Assembly (NCBI GenBank): GCA_973895155.1 | Contig: OZ316897.1 | Coordinates: 15,748,001 to 15,812,000, forward strand | Direction of reading: 5' to 3' | Length of the DNA: 64,000 nt | From: Marsupella aquatica | Lineage: Eukaryota > Marchantiophyta | Shown: piece after piece, positions 43,197 to 53,779 of the stretch | How positions within the stretch are numbered: the first letter of the stretch is position 1 | Layout of the letters: each line of letters begins with the position of its first letter | Notes under the pieces: model-generated | The model's database searches: none | Seen by the model: the letters and a program-made list of their open reading frames with translations, nothing else | Told to the model about the DNA's origin: nothing | Position numbers and translations under genes: made by a program

Positions 43197-44681
43197 ATCA
43201 TGTTACAATGATACAGAGCACTGGATTCTCTAGCATGACTATGATCTCAGATCGGTTGGCCAAGATGGAGTCCAACCTCCCCGAAGTGGAAAGCCAATTG
43301 TCCCAACGTTTGGATGGTGTAGAATCATGTGTTGGGAATCTTATTGAGAAGCATGAATCAAAATTCAAGATGCTCATGCAAGCAATTGTTGGCTTGAAGA
43401 ACGCCATTGAGGTTAGAGATGGAAGTGCCCCACCATCTGCTCCGTCATCTCCAAGTATGACAAATCTTCTAAAGAGCATGTGTAAGCCAATGTCAGCGGA
43501 GGTGGGTCCAAGTCATCATCCTCTGCCAACTGCCATTCCAGGTACATTCTTCTGACATTTAAAGAGTATGTTCTACATTTTAGATTTTGTTTTTTGTACA
43601 ATATTTGTTTTGTTATCTATGCTTAGTTTGATTTTTATTATGCTATAATTCAAGTGTTCCTTCTTGGGTGCTTGCATGTAGAGCATATCAACTCAGCCGT
43701 TCCAGCAAAACCTCCATCTAAGGGCAAGTCTAGATGCAACTTGGGGGCAACCAAGTTTGGGGAATGTTCCAACGAGATGCTGACACAGAGTATTCCTGCT
43801 CATGTGAGAGTACAAGAGCCAGTGCCTAAGATGGGTATGGCATGCGTGACAGTAAACAGGAAATAGGTTTATTGGTACCAGCAAAAATTTTCCTGTTACC
43901 AGAAAAAAGTTACTGTTACCAGGAAAAATAACCATGTCAAAATATTTTCTAAAAAGTCACATTTTCCAAAAAAAATTAAATTACAACATTTTTTGGCTAG
44001 CTTTGGGCGCTAGCTTTACCAGCGTCGGGGGCTAGCAATTTTTTTTTTTTAAATCGAAAAAAAATTCAAATTTTTTTAAAAAAAAATATTTTAAAAAATT
44101 TACCACTCATTTTCCTGTTACCAATTTATGTTTCCTGTTACTGTTTGCTGTTTGCTGTCGTTTATAAATACCCCCCTAAGATTGCTGATGGTGCAATTGG
44201 TGCAACAGATGTTGGTTCAACAATAGAGAGCAGGCATTTGTCTGAACAGGATTGTGTGGAGATTGCACAGGTAGAAGCACCTACATCATTGCCTGGTCCT
44301 AACAAAGTTGCTATTGTCACCACTCGTAGCAAGGGCATAAATGTGGATCATAACATGCCATCCAAACCTACAGGGAAGAAAAGGCGACGAGAAGATGCTA
44401 AGCTAGGTCCAATATTTAAGAAGGACATTGTATACCACTTGTTGTCACCAGAAGATCCGCAGGCTTGTGTGGGGTTTGGCAGAGTGCTACCCAACCAAAC
44501 TCTTCTACATGGAAAGGAATTACCAGGCGGCTATGTGGTTGTTTTTTTGATGTGGATTGCCAACCCAAAATGTGCTCTACCTTTTCCAAAAATTTTAGAT
44601 GATCCACCTCAGACTACACTTGGGGATGCAGCTCAAACCTACATAGCATGGCCAACAAAAAGTATAGGAGGTCCCAAATGA
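43197..44681 (+). pseudogene. 3' exons of a CACTA (En/Spm)-type protein, DUF8039-like end
   Basis: Exons after the LINE: about 43,197-43,541 (coiled-coil-like: RLAKMESNLPEVESQLSQRL; donor CCAG|GTACAT), about 43,682-43,834, and about 44,179-44,681, ending VLPNQTLLHGKELPGGYVVV ... CALPFPKILDDPPQTTLGDA ... YIAWPTKSIG. The last block matches, as I remember it, the C-terminal domain common in plant CACTA-associated proteins (LP.P...D...TLG.A....I.WP). A roughly 296-bp insertion splits the last two exons. The transposase ORF proper was not found, so this is a remnant. Confidence 0.55.
43849..44144. mobile_element. Possible MITE with ACAGTAA(A)CAGGAAA ends
   Basis: Left end ACAGTAAACAGGAAATAGG; right end, reverse-complemented, ACAGTAACAGGAAACATAAA. 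Subterminal GGTACCAG / GGTAACAGG are also inverted. It lies in a presumed CACTA intron. No target duplication resolved. Confidence 0.45.
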
Positions 44682-44689
44682 AAGCAATA

Positions 44690-45585
44690 GCTTGTTATTG
44701 CCAGCTACATATGTTACATATTATCTAGAGTTAGAGGTTACTACATGTCACCTGCTTATCAAACGATTTACACGACAAATACGTATTTACTCCTACTAAA
44801 ATCGTTTGTTATCGTATGACGGGAACGTGGAGGGACGCTATTAGGATTCTATTGCATGTAAGATGACTATGTTTATTTCCGCTCCCGGAAATATAGTTTT
44901 TGATCAAGTCTATCGACTAGTCCCACTCTGCTTTTGATCAAGTCCCATGGACTACGCCACACACACACTCCTACTGGTCGTCGGTGGAGTGCTGTCACCA
45001 CCCCTCCTACTCACATGGTTGACCAAACCGTGCAAGGATTCCTTAGACGCTTCTTGGGGAAAGAACACAATCGTGAATCAGAAACGGTAACACCACACCA
45101 AAACTTGAGGAATCAAACCAAATCCATATCTTTTGGCAAAACATTGTAACACATTGCAAGGACAACCCGGCCTCCTGCCGTCTGCCCAACTACTGCCTCA
45201 CTGGAGCAAGTGCTACACCTCTACCTCACTACTCTGGCTTGATTCCCTCTTCTGGCTATGAGCTAACTTCCCTAAGCAAACACTAGACTGAGTTCCTCCC
45301 CCCTTTACTACGGGGCTCCCCCCTAAATACTGGAAAAAAACACCAAAGCACCCCTCACGGAGTGGCAACAACGGCGGCAACCCTAGCGGCGCTGCCAAAA
45401 ACATCTAAGAGATAAACTAACCTAAAGCGTGTGGCACACACACGCTGTGAAAAACCCTAGCCCACTACGGTACCAATGGTGCCTTTGCCGGCACTAACAT
45501 CCAATCCGTAGTGCATGAAAAGCAAGGGCCCTACACTAGTTTGAAGCTGGGAATTACTCCCACTACTCACTAAAGGAACAGGGTA
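44690..45585. other. Gene-free stretch left of Element 2
   Basis: No supportable gene. TTTTGATCAAGTC occurs twice (44,898 and 44,932). A hairpin CCACTACGG...CCGTAGTG spans 45,463-45,515. Confidence 0.35.
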
Positions 45586-45610
45586 AACAAGAAGCCTTAA
45601 ATGATGAGTA
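45586..45610 (+). repeat. Element 2 left terminal inverted repeat
   Basis: Starts AACAAGAAGCCTTAAATGAT; pairs with 53,682-53,706. Confidence 0.75.
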
Positions 45611-46043
45611 ACAAGCCCATACTTTAGGAACTCTAGCCAAAAAATCAGAAAAACAACGAAAAAGTCAAAAAAAGTGCAAAAATTAGCACCTATTTTAGAG
45701 CAAAAATATGGAGCGAACAAAATATGACATAAACTAGCTATGTTTTGACACCTAAAAATGACCAAATTCATCTGAAGTTACATTCCACCAATAAATGATC
45801 TCAAATACAACACTATTATCTACAATGGTCTCACAATTACACGAGGTGTCTTTTGAAACAACAACTAAATCACCTCCAAAAGCCATTGTCATTTAAAAAC
45901 CAGAAAATAAATTACTACAACTTAACCTGATACACATTATTGTGAAAAGAAGACAAGGAGAATAGAAATGACACCATCTAATTGAATTGAAACACAACCC
46001 ACTAAGATAATATTAAACTACAAATTTCTCAAGAAACTTTAAC

Positions 46044-46055
46044 CATGAATTCATG
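46044..46055. repeat. Element 2 palindrome near the left end
   Basis: CATGAATTCATG, the core of the Element 2 palindrome, lies downstream of the transposase stop codon. Confidence 0.75.
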
Positions 46056-46145
46056 AATAAGTGGTAAAGGCATTTTGAAAATTTGTAAATTTTCAAGTTA
46101 TCCATGTTTTTCAATGGTAATGTCATAAACAATAACTACTTTTCA

Positions 46146-49100
46146 TTACTCAGATCCAGAAGTTCTCAATTCTTGAAACGAAATATCCCTAGATTTATCT
46201 CCTAGCGGGGTTCTAGTTGATCCATTCTCTTGTTCTTGCTCTTTCTCTTCTGCCAAAAATTCAGTCAATCGGATTTTGATTTGATCTACTGTCTTTTTGT
46301 ACAATGTATCAGATTTTGTCAACATGAAGTTGTAAGCAAAAACAGTCGTTGAAGATAAATCAAGCTCTTGGTGAAACCATATTGGTTTCAAAGTTCCTTT
46401 CCCACGACCACTTTTCTTCTTTTCGTAGTTTAAGACTTCTGGTAAGTACTTGGCTTTCCAAGGATCTGACCCGGTTTTTGGAGCATGCCATAAAACATAA
46501 ATCATTTTTGGAATGTTGAACTCGTCGCGCTGGTCAATTCTTTCCACCTTGGCCACCCAAAATGTTTCCGATTCTTCTCCAGCAACAGAAATATAAGTGT
46601 TGACTTCAAGATCCGAAAAGTCTCCTTCCATATTCTCCTTCTCTGCATCTATCTTTCCTTGATTCCGATAAGGACCCACGTATATATCTCTGGTAGGTCC
46701 GTATACTCTCTCTTCAATTTCCTCTTCATTGACAAGGACTCTGGGAACTTCAGCAGCAACAGCAATCTCCCTTTGGGAGCGTGGCCATTGAAAAGGGAAA
46801 ATCAATGGTCTTTGATCAAGGAGCAAAGATTTATTCAATTCCCATTGCTCTTCAAAAAACATTCTCCACCAGTTCACTTCCTCTTCTGAGAATAAAGTTT
46901 CAACTGCAAGTATTCCCTTTTGAATCTCATTTAACGAATCATCCATCTCCTTCAAAGTCATTCTTGAAGAACTAGACATATTTGGTTGAGTCCTTGTAAC
47001 GTTCTTATCCCCCTTTTTGAAAAGGGGTAATCCGGGAGCACAACCCATCACCTTTTCTGGCTCCTCTTCCCTCAAAAATTTCACGCCTCCGTCAGGTTTC
47101 CAAGTTGAGTCCGTGGAAAACTTCTTCCCCCATTGGGTTGGAACTTGATTTTCCAACTTGTCAAATGCAAATTTGTACTGGTGGTGGAAGGTAACATTTC
47201 GAATCCTTTCAATGACTAAAGGTGGATCTGAGAAGGCATATTGACGGAAATCATATGTTTCCTTTAAAAGAGCGATATTTGGTTGGGGTTGATATGATTC
47301 ACAAATAATATCACATAGGCTTTCGTATGTGAATGCCTTAAACCTTGCTAGTCGTTTAGAAAATCGACTGAACATTTGATCTATTTGGTCGTGTGTGTGT
47401 CCAACCAACAAGAATCCTAGTTTGATTTTCCGAAAAACCTTTCTTCGAATCAACATATGAAGATAGGCAAAGAGTAAATTATTTTTATTTTCTCTACTGG
47501 TATTATCAAGTTGAAGATAGAGAACAGGCGGCAAGCCACCAGGCTTTTCTTCCCATTCGTGAAACACCCTTTGCAGGATTGTGACTGTCAAGTTTCCATC
47601 ATTATGCAATACAGGATAATTAAGAAACACTCTTGAAAATAGTGCACCATTGAAAACCAGGCATCCGACAACGTGCATTTGGATCAAACATGTTTCGTCC
47701 ACCGATTTTGGGGGCTGCGGCCAATGAGGCAACCTTGTCTTCTTCTGATCCATCCCATCAATGACAACTCCCAAATATTTATCAGAATTTGAAAAACATT
47801 TCTTACGATGCTTCGCGAGTTTCTCACGTTCTTTGGATTGTTGGTCTCTATGTTTTTGTAACATAATTTCCCCTCGCCCTGGAAAAACAACTTGTTAGTT
47901 TCTTCAAAAAAAATTAGAAATCATGTGTTAAGCCATATTCTTGAAACAAAAACTTGTCAAACTTGTAAGCAACTTACTCTTTTCGGTCTTCGAGACAGCT
48001 TTGTCCCGAATTGATTTGAACTCCTCGCAATCCGCGCAAGCACTGAATCGATTGATTGGAGGAATCTTCACATGACCAAATTCTTGAACCCAAACTTTCA
48101 AGAATTGTCGATAGGATATTTTTGAAGATTCATCAATCTTGGCATAGTTGGAGTCGTAGATCTTCCATACCTCCAGCTTTGAATAATTATCCGGTAAATG
48201 TGAAACTTCTTTATTTGGCAATGTTTCCACGCGTGTCTCAAAAAACGACCTAAGCCAACTGACCAAGACTAATCTTTTAACAGATGGAGGGCGTCCAACT
48301 GGTTTAGAATATCCTAAGTCTTGGTTGTCTAATTTCAAAATTCTATTTAATCTATGATTGCCAACGCAAAATATAAGCTTGAAAGCTTTCCGACAAATAC
48401 TCTTTTGACCAAACGTGTAAGATATAGTCTGCCTCCCTCCTTCATTTCCGTCTCGCTTTATAAGCCACTGCAAAGATAAAGATCGATCCTGAGATTTCTG
48501 CCTCAAAAATTTAGAACGGGCCTCACGAATTTCTTTTGGAGATAGACTTAGGAGACAATGACTCTGACAACAGTACTTACTATTTGTTTTCTTGATATCC
48601 TCCTCTTTCAACTTTGTTTCACACAAAGTGGCGTTGCTCGTACGTTTGTAACGACTAGATGCCACCGGAACATCATCATCCTCCCCACTCTCCGAAGACT
48701 CGCTTTCATTCGATGATGAAATGGTCACCAACATTTGCTTCTGAACATGCCTAGATTCCAGACCTGCAGCCTTCGGAGATGGAGGCTCTTCCTTCACTCT
48801 ATGCACCCTTGGAATACCTGGGCGTATTTCAGAAATCCCTCCATTACCGTGTAGGGACCCTTTCAATATTTTCCTAGGGTCCCTCTCCACCAGGTTGGTT
48901 TCCCTGTTTGAGTTTCCGTGACTTGATCTGCTCCCTGCCCCAACACCATGACTCCTAGGTAAAACTGAGGAACGCACATTAGAATTCTTTTCTGGAATAC
49001 TTTTCAATAACACTGGTCGTCTAGTTTCTTCCCTCATCCCCCTGTGAAATGTTTCCGACGTTGGCTTACCAAAGGTTTTACTTTTTGGCATTTGCTTCAG

Positions 49101-49544
49101 CCGCTGAACACTTTGCAGACTGCAAAAATCTCTGTCATTTTCCCCACTTAGTGCCTTCTTCGTCTTTCCAAATCCAGTCTTCATGAATTCATGAGACCGT
49201 TTCCCAGACATCCAAATAGGCATTGAACCTTCCAGATTACTCCCCAATTTGTCCTTTGTTGGTGACAAAGGAGATACAACTTGACGTCCAGGGGGACCAA
49301 TACTCTCCAAGGAGTCAGAGGAGCTCCCTGACCTCTCTTTACCACCGACCAATGATTTCTTCTCACTAATTGCAAGTCGTAAAGGACTACGTTTTAACTT
49401 GCTCATAGGGGTGGGGGGTGGCATATCTAAAACAGTAGTTATTCCAGGGATATCTGGGCCAACCACTGTGTAGGGGCCATCCGGCAATGAAACATCATCA
49501 GAAACTCCATCTGAATAATCATCTGATTCGTAACACGCCGCCAT
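46146..49544 (-). CDS. Element 2 DDE transposase-like protein
   Basis: Two exons: 49,544 to 47,978 (donor AAAGA|GTAAGT) and 47,878 to 46,146 (acceptor TTTTTCCAG), joining in phase 1 to give 1,099 residues. Residues about 1-320 are acidic to Ser/Lys/Pro-rich and probably disordered. About 330-520 carries Cys pairs (KYCCQSHC, ICRKAFKLIFC, FSACADCEEFK). The RNase-H-like core has D563 (VVIDGMDQKKT), D647 (LYLQLDNTSRENKN) and D686/D689 (VGHTHDQIDQMFSRFSKRL). The C-terminal third ends in an SH3/Tudor-like segment (ETFWVAKVERID...IYVLWHAPK) and a final helical part. The IDGMDQ / NKN / GHTH-D order is typical of a widespread DDE-like family in eukaryotic mobile elements (I believe DUF7869-type). It presumably cuts and joins element ends in the nucleus. 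TATA box about 100 bp upstream. Confidence 0.85.
49181..49194. repeat. Element 2 palindrome inside transposase exon 1
   Basis: TCATGAATTCATGA, coding for part of SHEFMKTG; the only full copy I see in coding sequence of Element 2. Confidence 0.8.
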
Positions 49545-50323
49545 TGGAAAAACTAGTGCAAATTGACAGGAAACTCAGAAAATCAGTAAAATCTAACAAA
49601 TGTTCTCAAAATAATGACCAAGAGTCATGAATAAACGAGCCTATTTATAGTTTTTCACGGATTGTTGGGACTTTTTAACTTCAAAAATATCAAATATTCA
49701 TGAAATTTGCAAGCTTTTTCCCGTTAATACCCCGAAATATTCATGAATAATTGGCCCAAAAACATTGATTTATCATGATTCTGGGTTAATTTTACTAAGT
49801 CGCGCCTGATCCGTGATTAGTATGTATAACCAAGGAACACAGGGCAGCCCATTCATTTTCACTCAATGTCATTTGGATTTCCTTTGTAAAAGAGTGAAAA
49901 ACAATCTCGCTATCCAATTTCATGCCATTTTCAGCACTCATCGGCGACGTGTCGCGAGTTGTCGCGGTCGCACTTCATTTCGACCCTGTTTTAGGTAGTA
50001 ATTTAGGCCCTGGGTGATTTCTTCACGTCACCCCCCTCCGAACCCTATTTTAAATACCCTTCTGCATCACCGAGGTGTACAAGCAAAGAGAGAGGAGACT
50101 CCCTTCATGAATTCATGAAGGTCGGAGCGAGAGGGAGACTCCCTTCATGAATTCATGATAGGAGTCCTGGGGTGGCCGAGAGCGTTGTTAGATCCGTAAG
50201 GACACGGTTTTAGTAGCCATTTGTTGGCACATTCCTTGGTTCTGTGGCACTTTGTCTCGCAGGTTGGGGTTGAAGTGGACTGATTTTGTGGTATGTTCTC
50301 AGGTTTGAAGATCAGGCAAAAAC
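49545..50323. promoter_or_regulatory. Bidirectional promoter of Element 2 with palindrome cluster
   Basis: Leftward TATA (minus-strand TATAAAT, 49,643-49,649) serves the transposase. A rightward TATA-like TTTAAATA (50,049-50,056) serves the methyltransferase. Between and around them lie ATTCATGAAT (49,739), half sites TTCATGAAAT (49,698) and TCATGAATAA (49,625), and two full TTCATGAATTCATGA copies (50,104; 50,144). The latter sit in a tandem roughly 40-bp unit starting GAG(A/G)GAGACTCCC in the rightward leader. A CCGTAAGGAC donor near 50,195 and TGTTCTCAG acceptor (50,302) suggest a 5' UTR intron before the ATG. Confidence 0.7.
50102..50159. repeat. Tandem TTCATGAATTCATGAA copies in the methyltransferase leader
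   Basis: CCTTCATGAATTCATGAAGG (50,102-50,121) is a perfect 20-bp palindrome. A second, nearly full copy lies at 50,144-50,159, with GGAGACTCCC immediately before each. Confidence 0.92.
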
Positions 50324-53300
50324 ATGACAATGTCGCAGGAAGAGCTGGTGGATGACATCTTTTCGCGCCATCCTTTGACGGACTTCCACAACTCATCCTG
50401 GACGATTTCCTTAGGGACGGAAACATGGAAGAAGCCCTTCCTAATGCTGTGTGTATTTGAGGGGCTTCCATCGGGGGCATTAGGGTGGGTAAATTACGGC
50501 CGCATCGATGTATTTCGACGGGGCGACGAAGTTGTGAACATGTTGATCACAACGAAGGAAACATCAACTTTGATTGTCGTGGATGTGGAGAGGTTTTCTG
50601 GAACGGCTGCCACCTGCTATCTCGATGAGGACATCGATAGCATCATTGAGACTGTCAAGTCTCTTTCGAGTGAGGAACGTTACCACGATGTCGCGGGAAA
50701 GATTTCCGGTTTTGTGTTTGAATTTCACGCTAGCACTTTAAAGAGTGCAATCCGAAAATCAAGAGAGATTCTCCGGAAAAGGTCGGCAGAGAAGGGAGTA
50801 AGTCGTCCACCCAAATCTGGGGCTTCCGGTGTTCCTTCTGGATCGAGGCCTAGCATTTTACCCGATGATATTTTGACCGTGGTAGCGCCTACAACCTCCC
50901 GGGAAGCAGCAGCATCTGGAGGGGGATCTCAAGTTGGCAGATCATCCCAGGGAACGACTTTGACTGGTGGGTCGGCACAAGGTACGACTGGAACTCACAT
51001 TTCTTCAAAGAAGCGACCTGCTATGACTCCTGAGCCTACCGAGCCCAGTGCTACAAAGTCAAAAAAGAAGACTTTGGAGAAAATTCCAACGCATTTGGAG
51101 CAAAAGGCTCAATCAATGTCAATGGATGCACGGGTATTGTACCAGGAGGAGATTCTGGGAAGATGTGGTGTTCAAGAGGAGACCGTGACCGTTGACATTG
51201 GTCAACTTTACCCTCCAGTGAGAGAGAAGGCTGTGGGCTTGCCCATTTACCAGGTCCGACACATCCAACCATATTTCTTGACCCAATTGACCTTGCGGAT
51301 GAAGACTGTAGGTGCCAGTCCACTTGCAGCTCCGTTTGTCCTCTTGGTGGATCCGAAGGAGTGTGCTACTAGGCAAGACTTTGATTTTTCAAGGAAAGCT
51401 GATTACCATTATTATGTGATTGGGGGCAACCATTCAGCCTGTGCCAAAGCAGACCTTGCTCTTCAGTTCCCTAACAACAAGGCATTTCGAAGAGTGCAAT
51501 GTTGGATATTTGCGGGATTGAGTGTGCAAGAGGCAAGAAACCTTGCGTGGAGTCACAATATTGATTCTGAATTTCGACAACAGATGACGACAATCCAGAG
51601 AGTAAATTATATTCACATGAGATTTGTTGAGAATGGATTGTCGTCCAACCAGGATTTCAAGAAAGAGTGTGCTACTGAAATCAATCTCAAGGATTGGGGT
51701 GTACGAAAGGATGCTGAGGTTCTTAATGCCAATGATAACCTATTTCAGTTGGCATTCCGACAAGATCCTGTGTGGTCATTTGTGAGGCAGATTTGTGACA
51801 AGTGGGAGATGTGTGAGATCAAAGGTCAAAAAGGAGACAAAGGCAAGAAGAAAGTCTCTAAGTCTGGAGATGCCAAATTGCCTTATGAGGACATGAAATT
51901 AACAGAGTGGAGACACATGCAGGCCTTGAAAGATCCTGATATGATTTGCCCAGTGTTACAGAGAGTTCTTACTAAAGAACTCTCTTTACAGGAAATGGGT
52001 CACGAATTTACTCGACACAAATTTCAGATGCAGGTGCAGAAGGCCTTCCTCACGTGTCTACACGAGGAGAGTTGGTCAGGTTGTAAAACCAAGTACCCTG
52101 AGCATTGCACAGACAATGTGCTTAAGAATTTTGTACCTGTTTTCCAGACATGGGTAAGATTCTGTCACCTTTCTTCGAATGATTGTTTGAATTCATTTAA
52201 TATTTGGAATCCTTGTTTCTAATTCTACAGTTCCTTTTTGTAGAAAGATACCACCTCCCGGAAAAAGAAGGGAGATGAGGAAGGCAAAGATCTCAAGTCA
52301 TTCCCGGACAAATTCAATGCGCATATTGTGCAAGCCCAAAATTGGCTATCCATGAAGACTTCTAGTCGGCAAACCCAAGAGGGGGAACTTCATCCAAATT
52401 CGTTTGAGCATCCAGAGTTTGGTGATGTGCACTATGATATTTTTACTCATGATGCTCAGCGATTACATGAGGTGGTTCCGGGTCGGGCTTACACATTAGC
52501 TTTAGTGGATATTCCCTACGGGTTTGCATTGCCTGGATGTCTTCATGAAGACACTATTGGATGGGGAACTGAGGAGATCACAAAAATGGTCCAATCGTTC
52601 AAGGTGGCTACTACTGCAAAGTTGTGGCGTATTATCATTCACCACAGCCTTGACCAATATGAGGCCATCAAGACCGTTTTGAAAGCGGAGTGTAATGGAG
52701 GGTTCCAGAATTGTGTGTGGTAAGAAATATTTGTTTTTGAAAAAAACAACTATTAGTTATTCATGATTTCATGAACCATGTTTCTCAATTTAAATAACTC
52801 CTTGACTTTTTGTGACTTTTCAGGGTTAAGGATAATGTGAAGAATGCTGGTGGACCAAGATTGAACAGCAACTTTGAGTGCTTTACAATTGGCTTTCACA
52901 GCCAGGATGGTAAACGGTCATTGGAGCATTTCAATTTTGACACAAATGAATCAAGGAACAATGTGGTTGTATGCGCAGCTGTGACTAAGAAGCTGAAACA
53001 CAACGGGGATAACAAGGCAGTGAATGTTTATCAGAAACCACGTGCATTGTTAGATTGGGAAGTGAGTCATTTTAGTCAGGTTGGAGACTGGGTTTTGGAT
53101 ATTTGTTCAGGATCAGGGACTGGGACAACCTCCTCCTTGGCCATGGGGAGACATTGCGTTGCCATTGAGATTGACGAGCGACAGAGCAGTGTGTTGAAAG
53201 GGAGGATTCTTAACCTTGCAGATAACATTGAAGAGGAAGACGGACAGGGGGAGATGGATGAGGAGAGTGAGGAAGACATTCCTCAGGCCGGAGAGGATAG

Positions 53301-53385
53301 CGTGGTTGACGATGCCACAATTGTTCCAGAATTGACGACAGGGACTTCCGGAACCGAGGAAGGGGAAGCGGTCCCTTTGGATTAG
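50324..53385 (+). CDS. Element 2 ParB-like/N4-N6 amino-DNA methyltransferase
   Basis: Three exons, 50,324-52,153, 52,244-52,719 and 52,824-53,385, all GT-AG, give 955 residues. Residues 1-160 are a domain of unknown function; 160-260 a Ser/Thr/Lys-rich linker. About 295-415 is ParB/sulfiredoxin-like: APFVLLVDPKEC, YYVIGGNHSACAKADL (about 364-379), CWIFAGLSVQEARNLAWSHN. About 415-610 is helical. 690-900 is a beta-class methyltransferase with catalytic DIPY (699-702), NVYQKP (837-842), AdoMet-binding VLDICSGSGTGTTSSLAMG (859-877) and VAIEID; motif order (IV before X and I) defines the class. The tail is acidic. Such enzymes transfer methyl from AdoMet to adenine N6 or cytosine N4; DIPY does not settle which. 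ParB-plus-methylase proteins are common in phages and integrative elements, so a prokaryotic source is plausible. No stops or frameshifts. Confidence 0.85.
52760..52775. repeat. Element 2 palindrome in methyltransferase intron 2
   Basis: TTCATGATTTCATGAA, one mismatch from the consensus palindrome, in the intron 52,720-52,823. Confidence 0.85.
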
Positions 53386-53681
53386 ACTAGATAAATAGAG
53401 GGACTCGTAGCATTTGAAACCACTTGGGCTTAAGTTGGGTTATATTTTGTAAAACTTTGAGTTTGACTTAAACTCTGATCGATGAGTTTGATTTTGATTA
53501 CTTTTATAAAGTGCATATTTCAAGGTTTATACAATTGTGAGAATATCATATAAGATATGCTTAGATTTTGGTGGTAAAATTCTCTTGAGTCTAGTTTGGA
53601 AAATACATACCATTTTTTGGTGGTTTTTTGGTATACACTTTTTAATATCATGAAGATTTTGAAAAGAGAAATAAGGCTTTG

Positions 53682-53706
53682 GACTCATCCCTTAAGGCTT
53701 CTTGTT
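53682..53706 (-). repeat. Element 2 right terminal inverted repeat
   Basis: Ends CTTAAGGCTTCTTGTT; complementary to the left end. Confidence 0.75.
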
Positions 53707-53779
53707 CATCTCAAGGGAAGCAAGAAAAAAGTTAAGGGGAAAGCAAGAAGTGGTGGCTTTCCTAAGGGCGCAAGCCCCC

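Larger units (their letters stand above)
45586..53706. mobile_element. Element 2: about 8.1-kb DNA transposon, apparently intact
   Basis: Ends inferred from inverted AACAAGAAGCCTTAA followed by (AT/GG)GATGAGT: left 45,586-45,610, right 53,682-53,706, 22 of 25 bases matching. I could not find a target-site duplication, so the true termini could lie a few bases outside. It encodes a transposase-like gene leftward (46,146-49,544) and a ParB-like/methyltransferase gene rightward (50,324-53,385) from a shared 780-bp promoter region. Both read without interruption. A private palindrome (TTCATGAATTCATGAA and shorter forms) clusters in the promoter and is also found in an intron and near the left end. 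Gene content parallels Element 1, but gene order is divergent instead of convergent and TIR sequences are unrelated. Confidence 0.85.

Noticed and set aside
45463-45515. CCACTACGG...CCGTAGTG as the terminal repeats of a CACTA element
   Set aside because: The two halves are only about 35 bp apart and enclose nothing, and no matching terminus was found on the far side of the CACTA exons. Kept only as a hairpin.
45586-45610. TTAC-like target duplication for Element 2
   Set aside because: Every shift of the terminus by up to four bases was compared on both sides and none gave a shared 3-5-bp flank, so no TSD is claimed.
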